Below, piece after piece: positions 5,663 through 9,999 of a stretch of DNA of 9,999 bases (its first letter is position 1; every line of letters starts with the position of its first letter). Source of the stretch: DATHVI01 sp035461385 (GTDB lineage: Bacteria; Actinomycetota; Thermoleophilia; Solirubrobacterales; 70-9); assembly GCA_035461385.1 (NCBI GenBank), contig DATHVI010000072.1, positions 1 to 9,999 of the forward strand, in the 5' to 3' direction. Position numbers and translations under genes: made by a program. The notes under the pieces are model-generated. The model was not told where the DNA came from and searched no databases. It saw only the letters and a program-made list of their open reading frames with translations.

Positions 5663-6421
5663 CTAGGCCGCGAAGCCGCCGTCGACGGCGATCGCGGTGC
5701 CGGTGATGTAGCGGCCGCCCTCGCCGGCGAGGTGGCTCACCGTCGCCGCGATGTCGTCGGGGTCCGCGTAATGGCCGAGGGCGATCAGCTCGCGCTCGGC
5801 GTCGGCGTCCGGACCGTCGGCCGGGTTCATCTCGGTGTCAGTCGAACCGGGGTGAACGACGGTGGCGGTGATCCCGCGCTCGCCGACGTCGCGGGCGACG
5901 CCCTTGGTGAGGCCCAGGAGGGCCGCCTTGCTCATCGCGTAGAGGCTCACGCCCGGGTACGGCACCCGCTCGGCGAAGCAGCTGCCGATGCTGATGATCC
6001 GCCCGCCGGGGCCGATGTGCGCGAGCGCGGCGCGGATCGCGACGAAGGCGGCGCGGACGTGGACGGCGAGGGTGCGATCGACGTCGGCGAGCGGCGTCTC
6101 CTCGACCGGGCCGGTCGGGAAGATCCTGGCGTTGTTGACGAGGATGTCGAGTCGCCCGAGCTCGGCCGCCGCCCGATCGACCGCTGCGGTTACCGCGTCT
6201 GCATCGGCGCTGTCGGCCTCGATCGCGACCCCGCGCCTCCCGGTCGCCTCGATCGCGTCGACGACCTCGGCCGCGCGAGCGGAGGCGCTCGCGTAGGTGA
6301 GCGCGACGTCGGCGCCTTCTGCCGCGAGCCGTCGTGCGATCGCCGCCCCGATCCCGCGGCTGCCACCGATCACCAGCGCCGCCCTGCCGTCGAGCCCCGC
6401 TCCGTTCGTCGTTCCCGTCAC
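5663..6421 (-). CDS. Short-chain dehydrogenase/reductase (FabG-like) in a TetR-controlled operon
   Basis: This is a 252-aa classical SDR with a Rossmann fold. The cofactor loop GGSRGIG lies at 19-25. The catalytic Ser is in ISIGS (S147), and the catalytic pair Y161 and K165 lie in YAMSK. The C-terminal motif ITGTAIAVDGGFAA is typical. Members bind NAD(P)H and reduce ketones or aldehydes; the substrate is unknown. Two positions look odd. NNAG reads NNAR (R99), and the helix-4 Asn of the catalytic tetrad, usually seen as VNVRA, reads VHVRA (H121). Either may alter activity. GTG 6421 is the start: GGAGG lies 7 nt upstream on this strand. The SMR exporter follows on the same mRNA. A TetR gene is divergent, with two palindromic sites between. 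The pairing suggests an inducible response to a toxic or electrophilic compound. Confidence 0.92.
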   Translation of the reverse strand: MTGTTNGAGLDGRAALVIGGSRGIGAAIARRLAAEGADVALTYASASARAAEVVDAIEATGRRGVAIEADSADADAVTAAVDRAAAELGRLDILVNNARIFPTGPVEETPLADVDRTLAVHVRAAFVAIRAALAHIGPGGRIISIGSCFAERVPYPGVSLYAMSKAALLGLTKGVARDVGERGITATVVHPGSTDTEMNPADGPDADAERELIALGHYADPDDIAATVSHLAGEGGRYITGTAIAVDGGFAA

Positions 6422-6444
6422 CGTGCCGCCTCCTTCGAGTCATT

Positions 6445-6464
6445 TCTGTAATGAGCGATACAGA
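6445..6464. promoter_or_regulatory. Candidate TetR operator O1
   Basis: TCTGTAATGAGCGATACAGA has 6-bp inverted ends (TCTGTA/TACAGA), extended to 7 bp by the flanking T and A. It lies 24 nt upstream of the SDR start, where a bound repressor would block the SDR-exporter promoter. It matches O2 at 15 of 20 positions. Confidence 0.65.
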
Positions 6465-6481
6465 ATCGCCACGATAGCATT

Positions 6482-6501
6482 TCCGTAGTGATCGCTACGG
6501 A
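6482..6501. promoter_or_regulatory. Candidate TetR operator O2
   Basis: TCCGTAGTGATCGCTACGGA is a 20-bp palindrome with only one mismatched pair. It lies 18 nt before the TetR ATG. The centre-to-centre distance to O1 is 37 bp, about 3.5 helical turns. The consensus with O1 is TCYGTARTGAKCGMTACRGA. Position and symmetry fit autoregulation by the adjacent TetR protein. Confidence 0.7.
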
Positions 6502-6519
6502 TAGATCGGGCCGGCGCTG

Positions 6520-7137
6520 ATGGCGACGCGCGGTCGCCCCCGCAGCTTCGACCGCGACGACGCGCTGCGGCGCGCGATGGAGGTCTTCTGGGAGCGCGGC
6601 TACGAGGGGACGTCGATCAGCGACCTCACCGCGGCGATGGCGATCAGCGCCCCGAGCCTCTACGCCGCGTTCGGGTCGAAGGAGGAGCTGTTCCGCGAGG
6701 CGGTCGGCCTCTACGACGCGCTCGAGGGCGCCGCGACCCAGCGCGCGCTCGCCGAGGAGCCGACGGCGCGGGCGGCGTTCGAGGCGACGCTGCGCGACAA
6801 CGCCGCCAACTACGCCGACCCCGAGACGCCGACCGGGTGCCTGATCGTCCTCGGGGCGAGCGCGCACGGGCCGCAGAACCACGGCGTCGCCGAGTTCCTC
6901 GCCGACTTCCGCCGCAAGACGGTCGCCGACTACCGCGCCCGGCTCGAGCGCGGCGTCGCCGACGGCGATGTTCCCGCCGGCGCCGACCTCGACGCGATCG
7001 CCGCCTACTTCAACACCGTCCTCGAGGGCCTCTCGATCGAGGCCCGCGACGGCGCCTCGCTCGACGAGATGAACGCGGTGATCGACTGCGCGATGGCCGC
7101 GTGGGACGGGCTCGTCGGGACGCCGGCGAGGGCTTGA
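6520..7137 (+). CDS. TetR/AcrR-family transcriptional regulator (AefR-like)
   Basis: This is a 205-aa repressor-type regulator. Residues 1-55 form the TetR DNA-binding domain: GRPRSFDRDDALRRAMEVFWERGYEGTS, then the recognition helix region AMAISAPSLYAAFGSKEELF. The C-terminal ligand domain (60-200) contains PTGCLIVLGA (105-113), which with C107 is typical of the AefR-like group, and helices ADYRARLERG and AIAAYFNTVLEGLSIEARDGAS. Nothing identifies the ligand; the single Cys near the pocket could make it responsive to electrophiles, which is speculation. The ATG start has no Shine-Dalgarno site. TAGATC at 6502-6507 is a possible -10. Two matching palindromes (6445-6464, 6482-6501) lie between this gene and the divergent SDR-exporter operon and are the expected binding sites. 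It converges on the broken NTF2-like gene. Confidence 0.93.
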   Translation: MATRGRPRSFDRDDALRRAMEVFWERGYEGTSISDLTAAMAISAPSLYAAFGSKEELFREAVGLYDALEGAATQRALAEEPTARAAFEATLRDNAANYADPETPTGCLIVLGASAHGPQNHGVAEFLADFRRKTVADYRARLERGVADGDVPAGADLDAIAAYFNTVLEGLSIEARDGASLDEMNAVIDCAMAAWDGLVGTPARA

Positions 7138-7198
7138 GCCCCGGGCGCGTCACGGTTTCGACACAGCCCCGCGAACGGACCGCGACTCACCCACAGAC

Positions 7199-7220
7199 CC
7201 GGCGCCCTGGCCGGCGCCGG
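7199..7220. terminator. GC-rich hairpin between convergent genes
   Basis: The arms CCGGCGCC and GGCGCCGG pair perfectly around the loop CTGGCC in the 101-bp gap between tetR (plus) and the NTF2-like gene (minus). There is no T-run. It is a plausible but unproven terminator. Confidence 0.35.
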
Positions 7221-7238
7221 CGGGATCGCGCGAGCACC

Positions 7239-7734
7239 TCAGCGCCGCAGGCTCGCGGCGAGCAGCTTCGCGATCGCCGGCCACCGCGCCGGGTGGGCCG
7301 CCTTGGCGAGCAGCGGGAGCGGGTCGAAGTAGCTGACGCGCTCGCGGGCGCGGTCGCCGTCGAGGGTGAAGCGATCGACGACGCGCCAGGCGGTCTCGCG
7401 CCCGCCCATCGTGCCGTCGAGGGTGAAGTCGATGAACACGAGGTCGCCGTCCGCGGCCCAGGCGTTGACGGTCGCGCGGAGGTCGGGGATCGCGCCGAGC
7501 AGGCGCGTGAACGCGGCGCGGCCGGCGTCGAGCCCGCGAGTGGTCGGAAGCATTCGGCTGGACGAGGACGACGTCTTCGGCGAGCAGCTCGCCGAGGGTC
7601 GCGGGATCGGGATCTGCCCACCAGCCGGCGAAGCGGGCGACGAAGTCGGGCATCTCGCGCCGCGACGCGTCGGGGCGCCCGCCGCTCGCGGCCGCGCCCT
7701 CGGGCTCACCCGGGTGCTCGCCGCCGCCGTCCAT
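7239..7734 (-). pseudogene. NTF2/SnoaL-like protein gene broken by a single-base frameshift
   Basis: Two overlapping minus-strand frames give the two halves of one NTF2-like protein. The first half reads MPDFVARFAGWWADPDPATLGELLAEDVVLVQP (from 7653), then shifts. The second half continues as MLPTTRGLDAGRAAFTRLLGAIPDLRATV, then VFIDFTLDGTMGGRETAWRVVDRFTL, and ends RVSYFDPLPLLAKAAHPARWPAIAKLLAASLRR. Removing one T of the pair at 7553-7554 (plus strand) joins them as VLVQPMLPTTRGL, a smooth family sequence. The fold is a small alpha+beta cone that serves many enzymes and carriers; function is not predictable. The ATG at 7734 has TATCGT 8 nt upstream on its strand and fits a leaderless start. ATG 7653 would remove a Gly/Glu/Ala-rich leader. 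The frameshift may be a real mutation or a base-calling error; the rest of both halves is intact, with no other damage. Confidence 0.75.
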
Positions 7735-7793
7735 CGGTCGCGACGATACTCTCACCGCTGCCGTCCTGTCACGCTCGCGACACAGGTTCCCGT

Positions 7794-7842
7794 GACGCGC
7801 GTCGACTTGCGCACACAGGAGGTGCCCGGATCGACGTTCGTC
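7794..7842. repeat. Stem-loop, copy B of a dispersed palindromic repeat
   Basis: This stretch folds like copy A (5227-5275), with the same arm length and the 7-nt loop ACAGGAG (7815-7821). The outer stem keeps GACG/CGTC and CGTCGA/TCGACG. The stem tolerates some mismatches, but two inner pairs are changed on both sides (C-G to G-C at 7811/7825, A-T to G-C at 7809/7827). It lies 45-93 nt upstream of the MOSC gene and about 60 nt upstream of the broken NTF2-like gene, not between convergent genes. That argues that it is a mobile or RNA element and not a terminator. The loop and the flank spell GGAGGTG, like a ribosome-binding sequence. Confidence 0.65.
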
Positions 7843-7886
7843 GGCGGGCGGCGCCCCGGGAGCGCGATCGGCGAGAATCCGCGCCG

Positions 7887-8480
7887 ATGGCCGTCGCCCA
7901 ACTCGCCCTCCCCGACCTCGAGGCGGGGCTCGACCACGTCCGCGCGGCGCCGGCCGACGCCGGGCGGCTCGAGCTGATCGTCATCCGACCGGCGGCCGGC
8001 GAGCGCGAGATCCTCGATCGCGGCACCCTCGACCCCGAGCTCGGCGTCGTCGGCGACCGCTGGAGCCGCGAGGGCGACCCGCGAAACTACGGCCGGCCGC
8101 TCGTCGACGCGCAGGTGACGGTGATGAACGCCCGCCTCAGCGCGCTGGTCTCGGGCGGCGACGATCACGACCGCTGGGCGCTCGCCGGCGACCAGCTCCA
8201 CATCGACCTCGACGTCGGCGAGGAGAACCTGCCGCCGGGAACCCGGCTTGAGATCGGCTCGGCGACGCTCGAGATCACCGCCGAGCCGCACACCGGCTGC
8301 GGCAAGTTCGTGCGCCGCTACGGGGTCGACGCGCTGAAGCTCGTCAACTCCAGGGTCGGCCGGGCGCTCCGGCTCCGCGGCCTCAACGCCCGCGTCGTCG
8401 TCGCGGGCGAGGTCGCCGCCGGCGACCCGGTGCGAAAGGTCAGCTCCGGCAGCGGCTCTTCAGCATCGACGTCGCCGTAG
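7887..8480 (+). CDS. MOSC domain-containing protein
   Basis: This 197-aa protein has the MOSC core. Features are the region ELGVVGDRWSREGDPRNYGR (51-70), a strand QVTVMNARLSALV, the DQLHIDLDVGEENLPPGTRLEIGSATLEI segment (102-130), and HTGCGKFVRRYG (135-146) with the invariant Cys at C138. In MOSC proteins this Cys is thought to take part in sulfur or molybdenum-cofactor chemistry. Stand-alone bacterial members include YiiM-like reductases of N-hydroxylated compounds, but no substrate can be named here. The frame is open for hundreds of codons upstream, but that part is arginine-rich and overlaps tetR, so it is not real. ATG 7887 is preferred: it starts a normal MOSC N-terminus, with an AT-containing GAGAAT 8 nt upstream that may be a leaderless -10. 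Copy B of the repeat lies just upstream. Confidence 0.87.
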   Translation: MAVAQLALPDLEAGLDHVRAAPADAGRLELIVIRPAAGEREILDRGTLDPELGVVGDRWSREGDPRNYGRPLVDAQVTVMNARLSALVSGGDDHDRWALAGDQLHIDLDVGEENLPPGTRLEIGSATLEITAEPHTGCGKFVRRYGVDALKLVNSRVGRALRLRGLNARVVVAGEVAAGDPVRKVSSGSGSSASTSP

Positions 8481-8528
8481 GCTGGTGAAAGCTGAGGCCC
8501 CGGGCCGGGTTCGGGCCGTCGCTCGGGA

Positions 8529-8534
8529 TACGCT
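8529..8534 (+). promoter_or_regulatory. Candidate -10 box for the membrane-protein pair
   Basis: TACGCT (in GGATACGCT) lies 8 nt before GTG 8543, with no Shine-Dalgarno site between. This gives another start with leaderless geometry. Confidence 0.3.
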
Positions 8535-8542
8535 GCCGCGCC

Positions 8543-8962
8543 GTGACCGAGGCGCTGCTCGTCCTCCACGTCCTCTCGGCGTTCGCGCTCGGCGCCGGCA
8601 TCGTCGTCTACTCGGCGTTCGCGCTCGGCGCCCCGGCGGGGCCGGCGCTCCGCGCGACCGCCGACCGGCTCTGGGACGCGGGCGGCTTCGGGACACTCGT
8701 CTTCGGCGTCTGGCTCGCGTTCGACATCGGCTTCTACTCGATCTCCGACGGCTGGATCCTCGCCGCGCTCGGGCTCTGGGTCGTGATCGCGATCCTCGGC
8801 ATGCGGGCGCGGTTCGCGACCGGGCCGCCGGGGGCGAACGGGACGATCGACGCCGCGCTGACCGCCGAGTGGGGCGGCCCGTCGATCGCGACCTGGCACT
8901 GGCTGCGGGTGCTGTTCGTCCTCCTCCTGCTCGCCGACATGATCTGGAAGCCGGGCGCATGA
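8543..8962 (+). CDS. Four-helix integral membrane protein, first of a tandem pair
   Basis: This is a 139-aa hydrophobic protein with predicted transmembrane helices at about 3-25, 48-65, 70-88 and 117-136. The first helix carries LLVLHVLSAFALGAGIVVY, with a buried His (H9), a pattern seen in DUF2269-like small membrane proteins. A loop (90-116) contains a Gly-rich turn and AEWGGPS before the last helix. There are no Cys pairs, transporter motifs or signal-peptidase site. The GTG start is preceded by TACGCT, so the gene may be leaderless. The stop overlaps the next ATG by 4 nt (ATGA), so the two proteins are made from one mRNA and probably act together. The function is unknown; heme binding by the conserved helix-1 His is a possibility only. 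Confidence 0.8.
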   Translation: MTEALLVLHVLSAFALGAGIVVYSAFALGAPAGPALRATADRLWDAGGFGTLVFGVWLAFDIGFYSISDGWILAALGLWVVIAILGMRARFATGPPGANGTIDAALTAEWGGPSIATWHWLRVLFVLLLLADMIWKPGA

Positions 8963-9423
8963 CCACGCTCGCCGCGATCCGCCCCGACGCGTGGAACCTG
9001 CCGCTGTTCCTCCACGTCCTCGGCGCGATGGTGCTCGTCGGCGCGCTCGTCCTCGCCGCCGGCCACCTCGTCCCCGCCTGGCGGGCGACCTCGACCGCGG
9101 CGCTCTCGCACGGCTTCCGCTCGCTGCTCTACGCGGCGCTGCCGGCGCTCGTCGTCACCCGGGTGACGGCGCAGTGGCTGGTCAGCGAGCAGAGCCTCAC
9201 CGACGACCCGCCGGCGTGGGTCGGGATCGGGTTCATGACCACCGACACCGGCGCGCTGCTGCTGATCGTCTCGCTCGTCGTCTCCGGCCGCGCGGTGAGC
9301 CGGGCGCGGCGCTCCGGTGCCGCGCCGGGCACTGCCGTGGTGCGCGCGGCGACGGTCGTCGTCGCGATCCTGCTCGCCGCGTTCGTCGCCACGGTCTGGG
9401 CGATGACGGCGAAGCCCGGCTAG
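8959..9423 (+). CDS. Four-helix integral membrane protein, second of a tandem pair
   Basis: This is a 154-aa membrane protein with helices at about 15-36, 52-71, 87-109 and 128-150. Its first helix, LPLFLHVLGAMVLVGALVLAAGH, resembles that of the upstream gene (LLVLHVLSAF), so the two are likely distant paralogues and may form a heterodimer. A second His (H36) ends the helix. Other marks are a positively charged loop RAVSRARRSG after helix 3 and WVGIGFMTTDTGALLLIVSL in helix 3. ATG 8959 is chosen over the much longer open frame from 8485, because the extension is arginine-rich, overlaps the real upstream gene, and the ATGA junction is typical of coupling. The gene ends 12 nt before a perfect 20-bp inverted repeat. 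No function can be named. Confidence 0.82.
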   Translation: MTTLAAIRPDAWNLPLFLHVLGAMVLVGALVLAAGHLVPAWRATSTAALSHGFRSLLYAALPALVVTRVTAQWLVSEQSLTDDPPAWVGIGFMTTDTGALLLIVSLVVSGRAVSRARRSGAAPGTAVVRAATVVVAILLAAFVATVWAMTAKPG

Positions 9424-9435
9424 GACCGCGCGCCC

Positions 9436-9480
9436 GGTGAGGCGGATTTTGTATCACTGAGATACAAAATCCGCCTCACC
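9436..9480. terminator. Perfect 20-bp inverted repeat, likely bidirectional terminator
   Basis: The left arm GGTGAGGCGGATTTTGTATC and the right arm GATACAAAATCCGCCTCACC pair without a mismatch around the loop ACTGA. It lies 12 nt after the stop of the plus-strand membrane gene and 20 nt from the stop of the minus-strand zinc-ribbon gene, where a shared terminator is expected. The inner 12 bp of each arm are AT-rich (ATTTTGTATC), unlike the very GC-rich surroundings. The TTTT run is inside the stem and the right side is followed by C-runs, so it is not a textbook intrinsic terminator. A repeat element or protein-binding site is the alternative. Confidence 0.7.
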
Positions 9481-9500
9481 CCCCCGGTTTGCCGGTAGGC

Positions 9501-9785
9501 CTACCCGCCGCGTCGGAGGCCCGCCAGCAGCCGGCGCCAGGCCGAAGGCGGCTTCGGCTGAGTCGCCCGCCACTCGTCGAGGGTCGGCAGCCTGTCGGCC
9601 CTGCGGGCGGCGAGCACGCACTCGGTGTGGGCGTGGCGCCGCCGCGACGCGTCGCCCTCGGGGGCGATCAGGACGTGCTCGGAGAGGGCGGGAAGGTGGT
9701 TGCCGCAGAGCGGGCAGCGGTACGTCGCGGGCTTGCGGTTCTGCGCCCGCCGAAGCGCCCACCAGCGGACCTCGTCCTCAGCCAC
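9501..9785 (-). CDS. Small zinc-ribbon-like protein, 94 aa
   Basis: The protein carries RCPLCGNHLPALSEHVLIAPEGD (23-45), followed by RRRHAHTECVLAAR (48-61). The pairs C24-x2-C27 and H53-x2-C56 could form a treble-clef or HNH-like zinc site, though no nuclease residues can be assigned. The N-terminus (DEVRWWALRRAQNRKPATY) and the C-terminus (WRRLLAGLRRGG) are basic and aromatic, consistent with nucleic-acid contact. That last point is inference. The start is GTG at 9785 with no clear ribosome site. The gene may be co-transcribed with the fragment that ends at 9827, 41 nt upstream. I do not recognise a named family. Confidence 0.72.
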   Translation of the reverse strand: MAEDEVRWWALRRAQNRKPATYRCPLCGNHLPALSEHVLIAPEGDASRRRHAHTECVLAARRADRLPTLDEWRATQPKPPSAWRRLLAGLRRGG

Positions 9786-9826
9786 CGGGCAAGGGTGACA
9801 CGCGACGAGATCGCCTCGCGCGTCGC

Positions 9827-9999
9827 TCAGCGGGCGCGCCGCAACGTGATCCGCTCGCGGGCCGTCGCGCCGCCGGCGCCGTCGCGGTTTCGGGCCTCGA
9901 CCCGGCGGGTCAGCGAGCCGGCGCGCGCGAGCCGGCGAAGCGCCGGCCGGCGGAGGCGGAAGCGCAGCCGTCGCCGCTCGCCGGCGCGGATCGAGTAGC
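9827..9999 (-). CDS. C-terminal fragment of an Arg-rich, probably secreted repeat-domain protein
   Basis: Reading the minus strand from 9997 gives 56 codons to a TGA at 9827-9829. The peptide begins YSIRAGERRRLRFRL and includes RRPALRRLARAGSLTRRVEAR, then NRDGAGGATARERITLRR. This order (strand, helix-like R/A/L segment, strand, DGAGG turn, strand) resembles the last immunoglobulin/fibronectin-like unit found at the C-terminus of large exported proteins of Solirubrobacterales, where Arg replaces Lys in high-GC genomes. The gene runs off the right edge, so its start, signal peptide and domains are not visible. It would lie just upstream of the zinc-ribbon gene on the same strand. Low-complexity composition means that a chance open frame cannot be excluded. 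Confidence 0.45.
   Translation of the reverse strand, partial: YSIRAGERRRLRFRLRRPALRRLARAGSLTRRVEARNRDGAGGATARERITLRRAR

Noticed and set aside
4281..5666. Plus-strand 461-codon frame overlapping nfo in another phase
   Set aside because: It is Arg/Pro-dominated with no family signal; it is a phase shadow of nfo.
5255..6451. Plus-strand 398-codon open frame opposite the SDR-exporter operon
   Set aside because: Composition is Asp/Arg/Gly/Ala-rich without motifs, and both minus-strand genes under it are clear families.
6837..7886. N-terminal extension of the MOSC frame running back into tetR
   Set aside because: It is arginine-rich, overlaps the real tetR and the NTF2-like gene, and contains copy B of the repeat; the MOSC fold begins at 7887.
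1..9999. CRISPR array, transposase, phage or toxin-antitoxin system
   Set aside because: There are no regularly spaced repeats, no integrase or transposase motifs, and no toxin fold; the only small-protein cassette (3418-4263) lacks toxin or antitoxin signatures.

Overview
The window is strongly GC-rich bacterial DNA with short intergenic gaps and no ribosomal or transfer RNA genes. Several features point to a high-GC actinobacterium: GTG starts, many genes without a Shine-Dalgarno site but with a TANNNT box 6-8 nt before the start codon, an F420-type (Ddn-like) oxidoreductase, and small zinc-ribbon and tandem membrane proteins. A soil Thermoleophilia/Solirubrobacterales-like lineage is my best guess; this is inference, not a database result.

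Layout. At 1-932 lie the 3' end of gcvPB (glycine cleavage P-protein subunit 2) and a GntR/FCD regulator. At 1002-2022 a RibD-C/DHFR-like reductase converges on a small cupin. At 2192-3096 an unrecognised 146-aa protein is followed by a Ddn-like F420 oxidoreductase. After about 320 bp with no gene, 3418-4263 holds a tight cassette of three small proteins: a DUF2294/MpsC-like protein, a 78-aa wHTH-like protein and a 69-aa beta-rich protein. At 4441-5262 is endonuclease IV (nfo) with all nine metal ligands. It converges on a minus-strand pair, an SDR reductase followed by a Gdx/SugE-type SMR exporter. These are divergent from a TetR regulator (6520-7137), and two matching 20-bp palindromes lie between them. 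At 7239-7734 an NTF2/SnoaL-like gene is broken by one extra base. From 7887 come a MOSC protein and two overlapping, related four-helix membrane proteins. The right edge has a small zinc-ribbon protein and the 3' end of an Arg-rich, probably beta-sandwich, protein, both on the minus strand.

The clearest logic is the TetR-SDR-Gdx module: one regulator, two palindromic sites, and a reductase plus small-cation exporter in one transcript. The most unusual non-coding signals are three. A dispersed 49-bp stem-loop occurs twice (5227-5275 and 7794-7842) with an almost identical 7-nt loop and compensatory stem changes. A perfect, AT-rich 20-bp inverted repeat lies at 9436-9480 between convergent genes. 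The twin TetR sites are at 6445-6464 and 6482-6501. I see no phage, transposase, CRISPR array or defence system. The window looks mostly like ordinary chromosome with some uncharacterised small genes and repeats.
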